Source: a virus. Taken from it: a DNA stretch of 64,000 nucleotides. The first letter of the stretch is position 1. Each line of letters begins with the position of its first letter. A program made the translations under genes and the position numbers. Below the pieces are notes generated by a model. That model saw nothing but the letters and a program-made list of their open reading frames with translations, was not told the origin of the DNA and did no database searches. The stretch lies in IMG/VR virus record IMGVR_UViG_3300031857_000018, positions 62,001 through 126,000 of that record; one strand, 5' to 3'. Below, one piece after another: positions 19,511 through 27,521 of this stretch.

Positions 19511-19934
19511 CGCTAGTTCCTATCTTTGTTTTAACATCATTAATTTTTTGTTGTAAAACAGTTTCTTCGTCGGAAATTCGCTCTAACTCATCTTCTAATT
19601 CGGAACTCAGAGTGGCTTCTGCAACCTTTAATAGTTGTTGTTTTTCTTCATCACTTAAAAGACCATCAGCACCTGCAATAGTCTGTTTGGTTGAAATGAA
19701 TCTTTGTACAATAGCAGTTAATTTAACCAAGTGGTCATCATTTTTAACTGCTACATCTAAATATTCTTTGATCAGTGGAACTATGATAGTTGCGTCTGAT
19801 GCATTTTTTATTAATGGCTGTAACTGGGCAATAAGTTGGTTGATTTGTCTATCTTTCTTTTTAGAATTGTGATAAACATCGGACATTAAATCTGCAAAAC
19901 TAGTTCCTTTGAATAGTTCATCATTCTTATCCAT
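19497..19934 (-). CDS. Hypothetical helical protein next to the spike gene
   Basis: The 145-residue protein is almost entirely helical and charged, with a likely coiled coil at residues 105-138 (ELEDELERISDEETVLQQKI). A late motif precedes it and its end overlaps the spike gene, so it belongs to the late operon. No known family is recognised; an assembly factor or chaperone for the hub is possible. Confidence 0.6.
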   Translation of the reverse strand: MDKNDELFKGTSFADLMSDVYHNSKKKDRQINQLIAQLQPLIKNASDATIIVPLIKEYLDVAVKNDDHLVKLTAIVQRFISTKQTIAGADGLLSDEEKQQLLKVAEATLSSELEDELERISDEETVLQQKINDVKTKIGTSDANG

Positions 19935-19951
19935 AACGTAAATTCCTTTAA

Positions 19952-19960
19952 TATAAATAT
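19952..19960 (-). promoter_or_regulatory. Probable late promoter (ATATTTATA)
   Basis: ATATTTATA on the minus strand, followed by an AAGGAA ribosome-binding stretch and ATG 19934. It starts at the last base of the sigma-factor gene, which ends at 19960. Confidence 0.6.
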
Positions 19961-20667
19961 CAAAAAGGCAGATTTACGAAGTTTGTTTGTTCATACTCTT
20001 TAAAGTTGTCTTCATAGATTTGTTTTAATACTTTAACCACTCTGGTAACTGCATTAGTTTGTGATGCATCTAGTCCCGTTCGTTCGCGTATTAAAATATA
20101 TAAACGTTTTTTATTGAAATCTTCAATGTGTTCTCGATTCTCAAAAATGTGAAGTATGGAGTCAGCGACATGTATATCAGTGGAATTTGAAAACAAATAA
20201 TTTATGTTGTTATAACAATATTCTACATATGCATCCATGAAATACTCTAATACTTCCCGCATTTCATCATTATGCATTTCAATGATAACATTGCGTTGTT
20301 CATCGATATTTAATTCCAATGCATCTGCTTTTCGTTTTTTATACGCTCTTTCATTTTCACCTATTAGGTAGTTATATGATGTTCTGGTATAATATGAATA
20401 TGCCTTTCCTGCATTTGGATTAAATTTGTTTAATCGTTCAGTTAAAAATGTAACTAGATCGGTTTGCAAATCAACAAATGTGGAATCAATATAAGTTGGC
20501 TTTACAGTGTTAATTAAATTTTCAGCCATTTTCATAAATGCCGGATAAATAAATCTTCTGTAAATCTTTTCTCGGAGAACAGGATTATCTGTTTTATTAT
20601 ATCCTAGTATTGCTAACTCAGTAATACGTGTAAAGTATACATTACTTTTCTTCTTGCGCTTCGCCAT
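19960..20667 (-). CDS. Late transcription sigma factor, gp55-like
   Basis: The 235-residue protein has a divergent sigma region 2: FMKMAENLINTVKPTYID, then LQTDLVTFLTERLNKFNPN and KAYSYYTRTSYNYLIGENER, matching the layout of T4 gp55 (185 residues). T4 gp55 binds host RNA polymerase and recognises only the -10 element of late promoters. The C-terminal half (residues about 120-235) is unlike sigma region 4. It is the natural candidate for reading the ATATTTATA motifs. It overlaps the small membrane protein gene upstream by 26 nt. Confidence 0.85.
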   Translation of the reverse strand: MAKRKKKSNVYFTRITELAILGYNKTDNPVLREKIYRRFIYPAFMKMAENLINTVKPTYIDSTFVDLQTDLVTFLTERLNKFNPNAGKAYSYYTRTSYNYLIGENERAYKKRKADALELNIDEQRNVIIEMHNDEMREVLEYFMDAYVEYCYNNINYLFSNSTDIHVADSILHIFENREHIEDFNKKRLYILIRERTGLDASQTNAVTRVVKVLKQIYEDNFKEYEQTNFVNLPF

Positions 20668-20938
20668 CGAATGTTTCTTTAAGTTCGGTAATTACTTCAG
20701 TTAATAGTTGAAATGTAGTTCCTGCTTCATCATCTTTTTCAAAAGCACCTAAACGATCTATGCGTTGCATCACATCATAAGCTTCTGTAATTTTGCTATA
20801 CATGTAACGATTTGTAACTTCTAAATCTTCAATATATTCCTGTGCATCGGCAGTTGTTCCTGCTAGATACCAAATACGGTATCCCGCATATCCTATAATA
20901 CCAAACAGTATTACAACTAATATTATCATCCAAATCAT
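20642..20938 (-). CDS. Small membrane-anchored acidic protein
   Basis: The 98-residue protein has one N-terminal membrane helix (residues 2-26) and an acidic cytoplasmic part with RIDRLGAFEKDDEAGTTFQL, a motif I associate with small T4-like phage proteins of unknown function. Its end overlaps the gp55 gene. It is probably co-expressed with the late sigma factor. Confidence 0.65.
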   Translation of the reverse strand: MIWMIILVVILFGIIGYAGYRIWYLAGTTADAQEYIEDLEVTNRYMYSKITEAYDVMQRIDRLGAFEKDDEAGTTFQLLTEVITELKETFDGEAQEEK

Positions 20939-20940
20939 AA

Positions 20941-21717
20941 TTAATCCTGATTAAATGCACTAAAAATATCCGTTAATGTTTTTTCAACATCTGGGTTATT
21001 TTCTGCTAAGTTTTTAAGTCCGTTACTTTTTGTAATTTTGCTTTTTTCTGCTACCGGTGCTGGTGCTGTGGCTTTTGCATTTCTCCAACGCTCAAATTCA
21101 ATTGTCGACGCCATATGATCTGCATGATGCAAAATAATTGGTAGATTTGTTTTCAATTTAGCTTGAGGCGATCTTGCAACAAAGTATGGTTTATTTGCAT
21201 CATCATACATTCCATCATGAATTTTAATTGCTTGATATTCTGTCCAAGACAGTTTAACACCATATTCTTGCAACAACCAAATTGAAAGATCTGGTACCAT
21301 TGCAAACGGAATTGATGCATTTGTTTTGTAAAGTTTTCCTTGATTTTTACGATGCCAATCTGAAGTCTCAATTTGATATACTTCATTGCCTTCACCCGGG
21401 AAACCTGCTTTACCTAAATCATGATGCATTGCTGCGAATAGTAATTCTTCTTCGGTATAGCCTGACATATCAGCACCCATCACAGTCCAGGTATTATGCA
21501 AAGTTAATGCACAATCCATTACTCGGAGTACATGATCTACATAACCTCCAGCAAACGCATTATGAAAGTGTTCCATGGAAGATGCTGGCATAAACACCAT
21601 ACGATCTTCTAATTCATCATACATTTTATTTAATGCATCTTTACGGGTAGGAAATAAATCGTTGACCAAGCTACGATATCTTTCCCAATTATCTTTAATT
21701 TTTTCTGCTTCTAACAT
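20941..21717 (-). CDS. HD-domain phosphohydrolase
   Basis: The 258-residue protein carries the HD signature: HFHNAFAGGYVDH near residue 45, HHDLGKAG near 100, and further His/Asp in IKIHDGMYDD and LHHADHMA. These residues bind two metals in nucleotide hydrolases and phosphodiesterases. The last 40 residues are a charged tail. Substrate is not clear; nucleotides or cyclic dinucleotides are typical. It lies upstream of the late sigma operon. Confidence 0.8.
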   Translation of the reverse strand: MLEAEKIKDNWERYRSLVNDLFPTRKDALNKMYDELEDRMVFMPASSMEHFHNAFAGGYVDHVLRVMDCALTLHNTWTVMGADMSGYTEEELLFAAMHHDLGKAGFPGEGNEVYQIETSDWHRKNQGKLYKTNASIPFAMVPDLSIWLLQEYGVKLSWTEYQAIKIHDGMYDDANKPYFVARSPQAKLKTNLPIILHHADHMASTIEFERWRNAKATAPAPVAEKSKITKSNGLKNLAENNPDVEKTLTDIFSAFNQD

Positions 21718-21738
21718 AGTTTATTAAATAATAGTATA

Positions 21739-21903
21739 TTACTTGCGTATTTCCAAGACTTGACCATTAACTAATTTCGATGTGCATTGCCAACATGTAA
21801 TTGAGGTTGCATTGTCATCTACTCGGTCTGATACATTATCGCAATATTTGCACTGTAATCGCTTGAAACCTTTTGGAGGTTTACTGTTTTTTGATTTTGC
21901 CAT
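21739..21903 (-). CDS. Small zinc-ribbon protein
   Basis: This 54-residue protein, MAKSKNSKPPKGFKRL onward, has two cysteine pairs, CKYC and CWQC, spaced about 16 residues apart. That is a classic four-Cys zinc ribbon, with a basic N-terminus suggesting nucleic-acid binding. It lies 21 nt after the HD gene in transcription-reverse order and 12 nt from the next small gene, forming a compact run. Confidence 0.75.
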   Translation of the reverse strand: MAKSKNSKPPKGFKRLQCKYCDNVSDRVDDNATSITCWQCTSKLVNGQVLEIRK

Positions 21904-21915
21904 ATGTGGATTTGA

Positions 21916-22095
21916 TTAATCTCGTTCGATATAATAACGAGCAGATTCTAACTTCTTAAGAGCTGCTGCTAAATTTGTAAGAGCTGATGGTTTATCAGTT
22001 TTACCTTCATTTAACGCTTTACCAACCATTTGAATGATGTTGATTGCATCCTCGATGTCATCTGTAATTTTGTTTTTGAATTTGTAATTTGCCAT
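21916..22095 (-). CDS. Small helical hypothetical protein
   Basis: The 59-residue protein (MANYKFKNKITDDIEDAINI onward) is predicted as two amphipathic helices. It follows the UV-endonuclease gene and a late motif and precedes the zinc-ribbon gene. The family is not recognised. Confidence 0.65.
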   Translation of the reverse strand: MANYKFKNKITDDIEDAINIIQMVGKALNEGKTDKPSALTNLAAALKKLESARYYIERD

Positions 22096-22130
22096 AACTT
22101 TGTTAGTTTTATAAATTTATACTTATATAA

Positions 22131-22139
22131 TATAAATAT
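22131..22139 (-). promoter_or_regulatory. Probable late promoter (ATATTTATA)
   Basis: ATATTTATA on the minus strand directly after the UV-endonuclease stop codon and about 35 nt before ATG 22095; spacing is longer than for most others. Confidence 0.4.
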
Positions 22140-23167
22140 CAATCTACCAAAAACAGCTCCGGAGTTTTACAGCATTCGACACCTACCCGGATAAGCGCTT
22201 GCTCTTTAGCCTTTGCCTCAACCACAATATCTAAATCTATAACATTGTAAGTGTTAGGAGTAGCAAGAATAAAGTCAGCGTGTGCCTGTTCTTTGATCTT
22301 GGTAAACTCTTTGTATTGCTTGTGGAAAGTAGGCCAATTGGGCAAGTCAGCCATGTCGATACCATGATGATCAAACATACGCTCAATAAGTACCTGTGCT
22401 TCGCGACGTCGCGATTCTGAGTAATGAGTGCATTGAGTAACACCATGAAGTTGCCAAGTTTCACGCGCCATAAAGAATGCTTCTTCTTCGGACAAGTCAC
22501 CAGTATTGAAAGTATGATGCCAATAGTCAAACGTGATAGGAATAGCAATAGCTTGATGAACCGTCTCATACAAATCACGAACTGAGTACATAGAAGCCTT
22601 GTCGTCATTTTCTACAACAAGACGAGACTTGCAAGAGTCAGACAAACGATCCCAATTCTGTAACCATCTAGCAATAGTAGTGGGCTTGTCGCCATATGTA
22701 GCACCAATATGAATATTGATCTTGTTTTCGAAACTCGGAGCAAAGCCCATAAGGTCAAACATTTCAGAATGTCGTTCTAAACCGATAATAGAATTTTCTA
22801 CAACCACTGGATCGGGACTACCTAAGATATGGAATGGACCAGGATGCGTAGTAACACGATGGCCGTGCGCTCGAGCATAATCACCTGCAGCACGTAAGTG
22901 CATTGCAATCTCATCGATGCCTGGCAAATCTTCTAAACGATAATGATTCCAACGAGGAAATAATTCTGAACCGATACGAAATAGTCGAATACCATTGGCC
23001 TCGTTCCATTGCAGAATCTTGAGAAGATCTTTTGCGTTAGCAAGAGAAATATCAGAAGCAAGTTGTAACCCGCCTAGTCGAAATTTTCTGTCAATCATTG
23101 TGCGACCGGTACGGATACCTTGCTCGCCTAAGTGCATATTATTACATGCATAACCGTGTCTAATCAT
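22139..23167 (-). CDS. UV DNA damage endonuclease, UvsE/UVDE type
   Basis: The 342-residue protein follows the UVDE TIM-barrel pattern from the start: RHGYACNNMHLG, RLFRIGSELFPRW, HGHRVTTHPGPFHILGSPDP, SFENKINIHIGATYGDK, RLVVENDDK and CTHYSESRR. These supply the metal-binding His/Glu residues. The enzyme nicks DNA 5' of UV photoproducts to start repair. In a phage it would protect the genome in sunlit water; T4 uses DenV instead. Its own early-type promoter lies upstream. Confidence 0.92.
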   Translation of the reverse strand: MIRHGYACNNMHLGEQGIRTGRTMIDRKFRLGGLQLASDISLANAKDLLKILQWNEANGIRLFRIGSELFPRWNHYRLEDLPGIDEIAMHLRAAGDYARAHGHRVTTHPGPFHILGSPDPVVVENSIIGLERHSEMFDLMGFAPSFENKINIHIGATYGDKPTTIARWLQNWDRLSDSCKSRLVVENDDKASMYSVRDLYETVHQAIAIPITFDYWHHTFNTGDLSEEEAFFMARETWQLHGVTQCTHYSESRRREAQVLIERMFDHHGIDMADLPNWPTFHKQYKEFTKIKEQAHADFILATPNTYNVIDLDIVVEAKAKEQALIRVGVECCKTPELFLVD

Positions 23168-23177
23168 AGCATTTTTT

Positions 23178-23212
23178 TATAATATAAGAAAAATAATTCA
23201 AATAACCTAATA
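23178..23212 (-). promoter_or_regulatory. Early-type promoter of the UV endonuclease
   Basis: The minus strand has TTAGGTTATTTG, then about 12 nt, then TTCTTATATTATA. This matches the TTAGGA / CTTATATTTA pattern upstream of other early genes. Confidence 0.5.
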
Positions 23213-23234
23213 TACCTGGTTTTTCAATGTATGT

Positions 23235-23243
23235 ATATTTATA
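23235..23243 (+). promoter_or_regulatory. Probable late promoter (ATATTTATA), plus strand
   Basis: ATATTTATA on the plus strand, followed by an AAAGGAAC ribosome-binding stretch and ATG 23268. The 35-nt leader is almost identical to that of the gene at 25031. Confidence 0.6.
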
Positions 23244-23267
23244 TTAAAGAAACCTAAAAGGAACATA

Positions 23268-24272
23268 ATGAAAAACACATTAGCAGAAAATCTGCTTCGA
23301 TTTGGGGCAAAAAACTTAGATCAAACAACTATTGATAAACTAGCTAGTTTGTCAGAACAAGCCAAATCGCCTAGTGGTACAGTAACTATTCCATATAAGC
23401 AAACTTATAATTTAGCAGCTGGTAAATTTGATGCATCTAGCTATATCAACGAAATGCTTAAAGGCATAATGGGTGCTATTAATTCTAACCCAGAAGCTAA
23501 AAAAATGTTGGATAATAAATCAATCAAATTGATACGTGCTAGTTTTCAAGGTGGTGCAAGTAATTCATGGGGTGGAAAAGCTACTGGGTTTGACTTCGAA
23601 TTAAATAATACAAAAGCAACGCCAACAGAAACTGTATTATATCAAAAAAATAAAGATCTAGCAGCTCAACGCGCTGAAGCATGTAAAACTGCATTGCTAC
23701 CATTATTAGAAAAATCCGGAATAAAATTAGGAGCATCTCTACCAAATAACACGGTTATTTCTAGCGCAGTGTATAACACCGGTGGTAAACTAGATTTAGC
23801 TGGGCAAGTTATAACGGTTAGATTAACTTTTAGTTATTTATCAGTGACTGATATAATCACAATAACTGATATTAAACCTACATTTATTGCCCATGGGTCA
23901 TACTATACAAAAGATGGGAAATCATCAACAGGTAGAATAATTGACCCGACAAGTTTAAAAACTAGTACTAGTGCATTACCACCACAGTTAAAAGCAATGC
24001 CAAATCGGTTAGCAGCATTTGAAGTAAAATGGAATCCTGGAGTTTTAAAGGATCCACTAAAAATTCCATGGTATCGTTGGTTATTTGTATATGACGAACA
24101 AGGAAAGATTAAACAAATTATAGGCAAAGTTTATGATACAACATTAAATGCAAATTTACGTAGTATATTTAAAGATAATGATAATATCCCAACAAATGAT
24201 CCAACTTTAAAATATATGATGGATTTGGTATCTGCAAATTATTATAATACATACTTCAAACCATTTGTTTAA
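23268..24272 (+). CDS. Virion-type protein with LAEN-RFGAKNL N-terminus
   Basis: The 334-residue protein begins MKNTLAENLLRFGAKNL, a tag shared with the other two plus-strand genes (25031, 25353). LAE followed by N looks like a T4 prohead-protease site. The centre (IKLIRASFQGG, then KDLAAQRAEACKTALLPLL, then SGIKLG) has the spacing of an OmpA-like domain, in which such residues bind peptidoglycan, but the match is loose. The C-terminus is unrecognised. It ends at a bidirectional terminator shared with the convergent CAP gene. Confidence 0.65.
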   Translation: MKNTLAENLLRFGAKNLDQTTIDKLASLSEQAKSPSGTVTIPYKQTYNLAAGKFDASSYINEMLKGIMGAINSNPEAKKMLDNKSIKLIRASFQGGASNSWGGKATGFDFELNNTKATPTETVLYQKNKDLAAQRAEACKTALLPLLEKSGIKLGASLPNNTVISSAVYNTGGKLDLAGQVITVRLTFSYLSVTDIITITDIKPTFIAHGSYYTKDGKSSTGRIIDPTSLKTSTSALPPQLKAMPNRLAAFEVKWNPGVLKDPLKIPWYRWLFVYDEQGKIKQIIGKVYDTTLNANLRSIFKDNDNIPTNDPTLKYMMDLVSANYYNTYFKPFV

Positions 24273-24291
24273 AAATAATAGTAACAAGTTA

Positions 24292-24318
24292 AAAGACCCC
24301 TTCCGGGGTCTTTTTTTA
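24292..24318. terminator. Bidirectional intrinsic terminator
   Basis: AAAAGACCCC, TTCC loop, GGGGTCTTTTTTT forms a strong hairpin with A-runs and T-runs on both sides. It serves the convergent genes at 23268-24272 (plus) and 24335-24922 (minus). Confidence 0.9.
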
Positions 24319-24334
24319 TGTTTATATTTTATGA

Positions 24335-24922
24335 TTAATTTGAGATATATTCTAATAATACAAACCCAACAGCAAAATAAAATATGTCAGAGGTTGATTT
24401 TTTTACGCAACAACTAATCTGACCCGGATGCCCTGAAGCATGCTCGAATTTTGTTTCTATTATTTTTTTATGGCCTGGGGAATCTAACCAAGCTTGTACT
24501 ATAGATGTTGCTAAATCTTCGTATGTCGTAGAATATTCAGACGAAGCTATAGCAATAATTTCACCGGATTGTTTTATAAAGAGATTGAATGGCATTTCAT
24601 TGCCACATTCTCCGTTAGTAGATTTGTATAATTCATTATATAATTTTTCTGTCACTATATTATCATAATGATTAAATGTGGTATGAAATGATTTATCTTG
24701 TTTAGCATTAATACTTGCTGTTACAGAAGAATACGAATCTTTCAAAACTTTAGATGTATACAACTCTTTTAAGCCAATAGTAACGCGATAGTCATTAATT
24801 TCATCAATGATCATACGCTCTAATAACGAGTAATTAAATTTTGAATAATCAATTGGTGTTTCAGCTTGGCTGAATGCGAAACTACTAACAGCAACACTAA
24901 ATACTAGGAATAACTTTTTCAT
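24335..24922 (-). CDS. Secreted CAP (SCP/PR-1) domain protein 1
   Basis: The 195-residue protein starts with a Sec signal peptide (residues 1-20, ending FAFSQA) of flavobacterial type. The mature part fits the CAP superfamily: IIDEINDYRVTIGLKEL near residue 38, a central His region (SFHTTFNHYDN) and AWLDSPGHKKIIETKF near 145, then VGFVLLEY. CAP proteins in bacteria and eukaryotes act outside the cytoplasm; some bind lipids or have lytic activity. A paralogue lies at 26922-27470. Secreted CAP proteins are unusual in phages, so recent acquisition from the host is likely. Confidence 0.8.
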   Translation of the reverse strand: MKKLFLVFSVAVSSFAFSQAETPIDYSKFNYSLLERMIIDEINDYRVTIGLKELYTSKVLKDSYSSVTASINAKQDKSFHTTFNHYDNIVTEKLYNELYKSTNGECGNEMPFNLFIKQSGEIIAIASSEYSTTYEDLATSIVQAWLDSPGHKKIIETKFEHASGHPGQISCCVKKSTSDIFYFAVGFVLLEYISN

Positions 24923-24929
24923 GGGGCTC

Positions 24930-24973
24930 TCTTTTATATTATAAATATAAGAAGAAATATTCGGATATCCTAA
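24930..24973 (-). promoter_or_regulatory. Early-type promoter of CAP gene 1
   Basis: Minus strand: TTAGGATATCC, 13 nt, then TTCTTATATTTATAATATA and an AAAGAGAG leader. The promoter-proximal 35 nt and the first codons are nearly identical to those of CAP gene 2. The -7 box TATATTTA overlaps the late-type motif ATATTTATA, so both sigma factors might use it. Confidence 0.6.
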
Positions 24974-24997
24974 TTTCTTGATATTTTTTTCTGTATA

Positions 24998-25006
24998 ATA
25001 TTTATA
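24998..25006 (+). promoter_or_regulatory. Probable late promoter (ATATTTATA), plus strand
   Basis: ATATTTATA followed by AAAGAAACCTAACAGGAAC and ATG 25031. It is back-to-back with the early promoter of CAP gene 1. Confidence 0.6.
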
Positions 25007-25030
25007 TTAAAGAAACCTAACAGGAACATA

Positions 25031-25339
25031 ATGAAACATAGTTTACAAGAAAATATGCGTCGTTTTGGCACTAAAAATCTAAAAGAATCAGTCGATACTG
25101 CAGAATTAGATGCTAAATTAGAAGCAATTAATGATGATGATTTAGAAGGGTTTATCGAAGTAATGACTGCAATTGAAAATGCAGGTCCTATCGATGAATG
25201 GCTTAAAAAAGTTGCTAAAGCAATTCGTCGTAAATGGTACCGGATGACAAAACGATACAAATATAAATTGGATCAGCGTCGTTTATTAAATGCATCTCGT
25301 AGATTGTGGGATACAATGAAACATGATATAGGATTATAA
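25031..25339 (+). CDS. Small basic protein with LQEN-RFGTKNL N-terminus
   Basis: The 102-residue protein begins MKHSLQENMRRFGTKNL, the shared plus-strand tag, then an acidic helix (residues 22-55) and a strongly basic C-terminal half (KVAKAIRRKWYRMTKRYKYK). The basic part could bind DNA, which would suit a protein packaged with the genome. The family is not recognised. Confidence 0.65.
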   Translation: MKHSLQENMRRFGTKNLKESVDTAELDAKLEAINDDDLEGFIEVMTAIENAGPIDEWLKKVAKAIRRKWYRMTKRYKYKLDQRRLLNASRRLWDTMKHDIGL

Positions 25340-25352
25340 ATTTAGGAAGATA

Positions 25353-26873
25353 ATGAAATTAGAAAAATTATTAGCAGAAAATATGCTTAGGTTTGGTGTT
25401 AAAAATTTAAATAATACCGATGTGCATCAAATCTTAACCATAATGGAACAAGCTGCAGCTGCAGGTACTGAAAGCTCCGCGGTTACATCGATGCCAGCAT
25501 ATAAACCAGTACTAGACTGGTGGAATAAAAAATCAAAAAATAATAGTTCAGCAAAAAAATATCTAGAATATTGGTCTGGCGGTGTTGCTAAAGAATCTAA
25601 AGGTATTAATGTTAATGCAACTAATACATTATTAAAACATTTACAAACTTTAAGTAAAAATAATGTTTATAACTTAGATCAAAATAAATTACAAGAGTTT
25701 ACCGACTATTTACAGACAAGTATTTCTGCTAATATTTATTTTGAACCTAGAAGTTTTGATCAGCGACCAGAAACTCGTGCTATACGCATATTAGCTATGT
25801 TAAAACCAGAATCAGATCCTACTAAAACATCATTAGCTACTAATGAAAAATCTGCTATTAGTGCATTCAATAAGGCAGATTTAAATAAAATTAAAGCATC
25901 TCTAGAGAAAACACAATTTGTTTATACTACAATTACCGAACAAGATAAAATTGCATTACTAAAATATTTTGAAGAAAAAGCTACACAAAAAGCCACAGTT
26001 CATAATAAAGCTAATGCTGATAACCCGTTAGGAAAATTAGTACAATGGAATATGGAAAAGGCTATTAAAGAAGCTTCAAGCATACGAATTGGACCTGGCA
26101 AAGGATCTATCGAACGAGAAGAAGCAGCCGATCCGACGCCACCAGAAATATATACATATACATTTTCATATCCAGATATAACCGCTACTAATCCTAAATT
26201 ACAAAATTTTTTCTTAGGAGATGATAATGTTGCAGTGTCTGCTGAGAATGAAACTGCATTTAAAGAAACATTAGAAACTTTACTAAATTCAATACCTGCA
26301 GATCAAAAAATAATTGAGGTATATATAAAAGCTGGATCGTCAACAAGTAAAGTTCCAACATCATATAAATCTGCTGGAAAATATACAACTGCTGCAAATG
26401 TAACATTAGTTGATGATCGCTTGACAGCAATACAAACATCTTTGTCAAACGTTGTTGATACAACAATACCAAAAGGAGAGTGGAAATTAATTGTCGACAC
26501 ACCAGAACGTAAACCGAATAACGGCCCTGAATGGACTGACGCTGATCGAGCTGCATATCCATTAGCTAAACGACGTAAAACACTAGAAAATGGAACTGCT
26601 AATCCACAATATGATCAAAAAATAGTTGATGCATATGAAGCAAAATATGGTAATTACAAAGGAAGTTACGGTCAAATATCTATTAAAACAACATCGACTA
26701 TAACTATACCAACTACTACCGCGCCGGCTATTAAAGTATCTGGAGAATGGTATGGATCTATATCATGGCCTTCCCCAGGAAGAGGTAATGGTAAACCAAA
26801 AACTATACCTGGAAAAAATAAAGGTGAAAAAACATGGACCGGTCAGGGAACGTTAGATTGTCCAATTTGGTAA
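25353..26873 (+). CDS. Virion-type protein with LLAEN-RFGVKNL N-terminus
   Basis: The 506-residue protein begins MKLEKLLAENMLRFGVKNL. It is mostly polar and helical up to residue 230, then beta-rich. Around residues 320-420 the pattern IIEVYIKAGSSTSKVP, VTLVDDRLTAIQ and NPQYDQKIVDAYEAK loosely resembles the OmpA-like spacing in the 334-residue relative at 23268. No signal peptide is present, so it is not exported by Sec. It probably belongs to the virion; role unknown. Confidence 0.65.
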   Translation: MKLEKLLAENMLRFGVKNLNNTDVHQILTIMEQAAAAGTESSAVTSMPAYKPVLDWWNKKSKNNSSAKKYLEYWSGGVAKESKGINVNATNTLLKHLQTLSKNNVYNLDQNKLQEFTDYLQTSISANIYFEPRSFDQRPETRAIRILAMLKPESDPTKTSLATNEKSAISAFNKADLNKIKASLEKTQFVYTTITEQDKIALLKYFEEKATQKATVHNKANADNPLGKLVQWNMEKAIKEASSIRIGPGKGSIEREEAADPTPPEIYTYTFSYPDITATNPKLQNFFLGDDNVAVSAENETAFKETLETLLNSIPADQKIIEVYIKAGSSTSKVPTSYKSAGKYTTAANVTLVDDRLTAIQTSLSNVVDTTIPKGEWKLIVDTPERKPNNGPEWTDADRAAYPLAKRRKTLENGTANPQYDQKIVDAYEAKYGNYKGSYGQISIKTTSTITIPTTTAPAIKVSGEWYGSISWPSPGRGNGKPKTIPGKNKGEKTWTGQGTLDCPIW

Positions 26874-26890
26874 ATTTAATATATTAAAAT

Positions 26891-26917
26891 AAAAAGGGGC
26901 TCATAGCCCCTTTTTTT
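26891..26917. terminator. Bidirectional intrinsic terminator
   Basis: AAAAAGGGGC, TCAT loop, GCCCCTTTTTTT. It lies between the convergent genes at 25353-26873 and 26922-27470, mirroring the arrangement at 24292-24318. Confidence 0.9.
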
Positions 26918-26921
26918 ATGT

Positions 26922-27470
26922 TTAATTACAAACGGTTAAACATGCATATAAATATTCTGAATTATTATTTCTAGAAATAGAAACCGCAATCTTTGTAATA
27001 TCATTGCGAAGAAGAATATTATTATGTGGTTTACTATTTTTCCATAATTCAAATATTGACTGATCGTGTGGAATATTTTTTATAAAATTTGAATATAAAG
27101 ATGAATTAGTAGAACATTCTGCTATAACTTTTACAGAACGATTCATGAAAAATTCAATACGCTGTGTAATACCACTCATTCCTAGAGTTTCATTATAATG
27201 TGTTACTTCATTAATATTAGACATATAAACAGATTGATAATCCGCAGCGAGATATAAAGCAGAATCAAAAACTAGAGCTGATAGTCCGTTTTGAATTCGA
27301 TATTCATTTATTCTCGCAATAACGCTAGATTCATACGCCTTACAATCAAATATAGATGTAGATTTTGTTTTTGCATCTACATGTTGTTGATATGTAATTT
27401 GCGTAACATTATTTTGCGAAAATAATACATTAAATGTAAATACACTAAATACTAGGAATAACTTTTTCAT
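26922..27470 (-). CDS. Secreted CAP (SCP/PR-1) domain protein 2
   Basis: The 182-residue protein has a Sec signal peptide (residues 1-19, ending VLFSQ) almost identical in its first ten residues to CAP protein 1. The mature part keeps CAP elements: SVIARINEYRIQNGLSAL near residue 50, VTHYNE near 88, and IFELWKNSKPHNNILL near 140. The two mature proteins are quite different, so the duplication is old or one copy evolved fast, while promoter and signal peptide stayed alike. Confidence 0.75.
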   Translation of the reverse strand: MKKLFLVFSVFTFNVLFSQNNVTQITYQQHVDAKTKSTSIFDCKAYESSVIARINEYRIQNGLSALVFDSALYLAADYQSVYMSNINEVTHYNETLGMSGITQRIEFFMNRSVKVIAECSTNSSLYSNFIKNIPHDQSIFELWKNSKPHNNILLRNDITKIAVSISRNNNSEYLYACLTVCN

Positions 27471-27479
27471 AAGGCTCTC

Positions 27480-27521
27480 TTTTATATTATAAATATAAGA
27501 AGAAAACTCCGTAAGTCCTAA
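27480..27521 (-). promoter_or_regulatory. Early-type promoter of CAP gene 2
   Basis: Minus strand: TTAGGACTTACGG, about 9 nt, then TTCTTATATTTATAATATA. The TTAGGA box includes the TAG stop codon of the upstream gene (27518-27520). Confidence 0.55.

Noticed and set aside
19960-20667. gp55-like protein as an ECF sigma factor
   Set aside because: No region 4 is visible and the layout matches the gp55 type; ECF factors have both regions.
21153-21395. Second minus-strand frame inside the HD gene
   Set aside because: Met/Gln/Leu-rich composition typical of a shadow frame; HD motifs are in the other frame.
26260-26562. Minus-strand frame within the gene at 25353-26873
   Set aside because: Low complexity, opposite to a long tagged gene with a late promoter.
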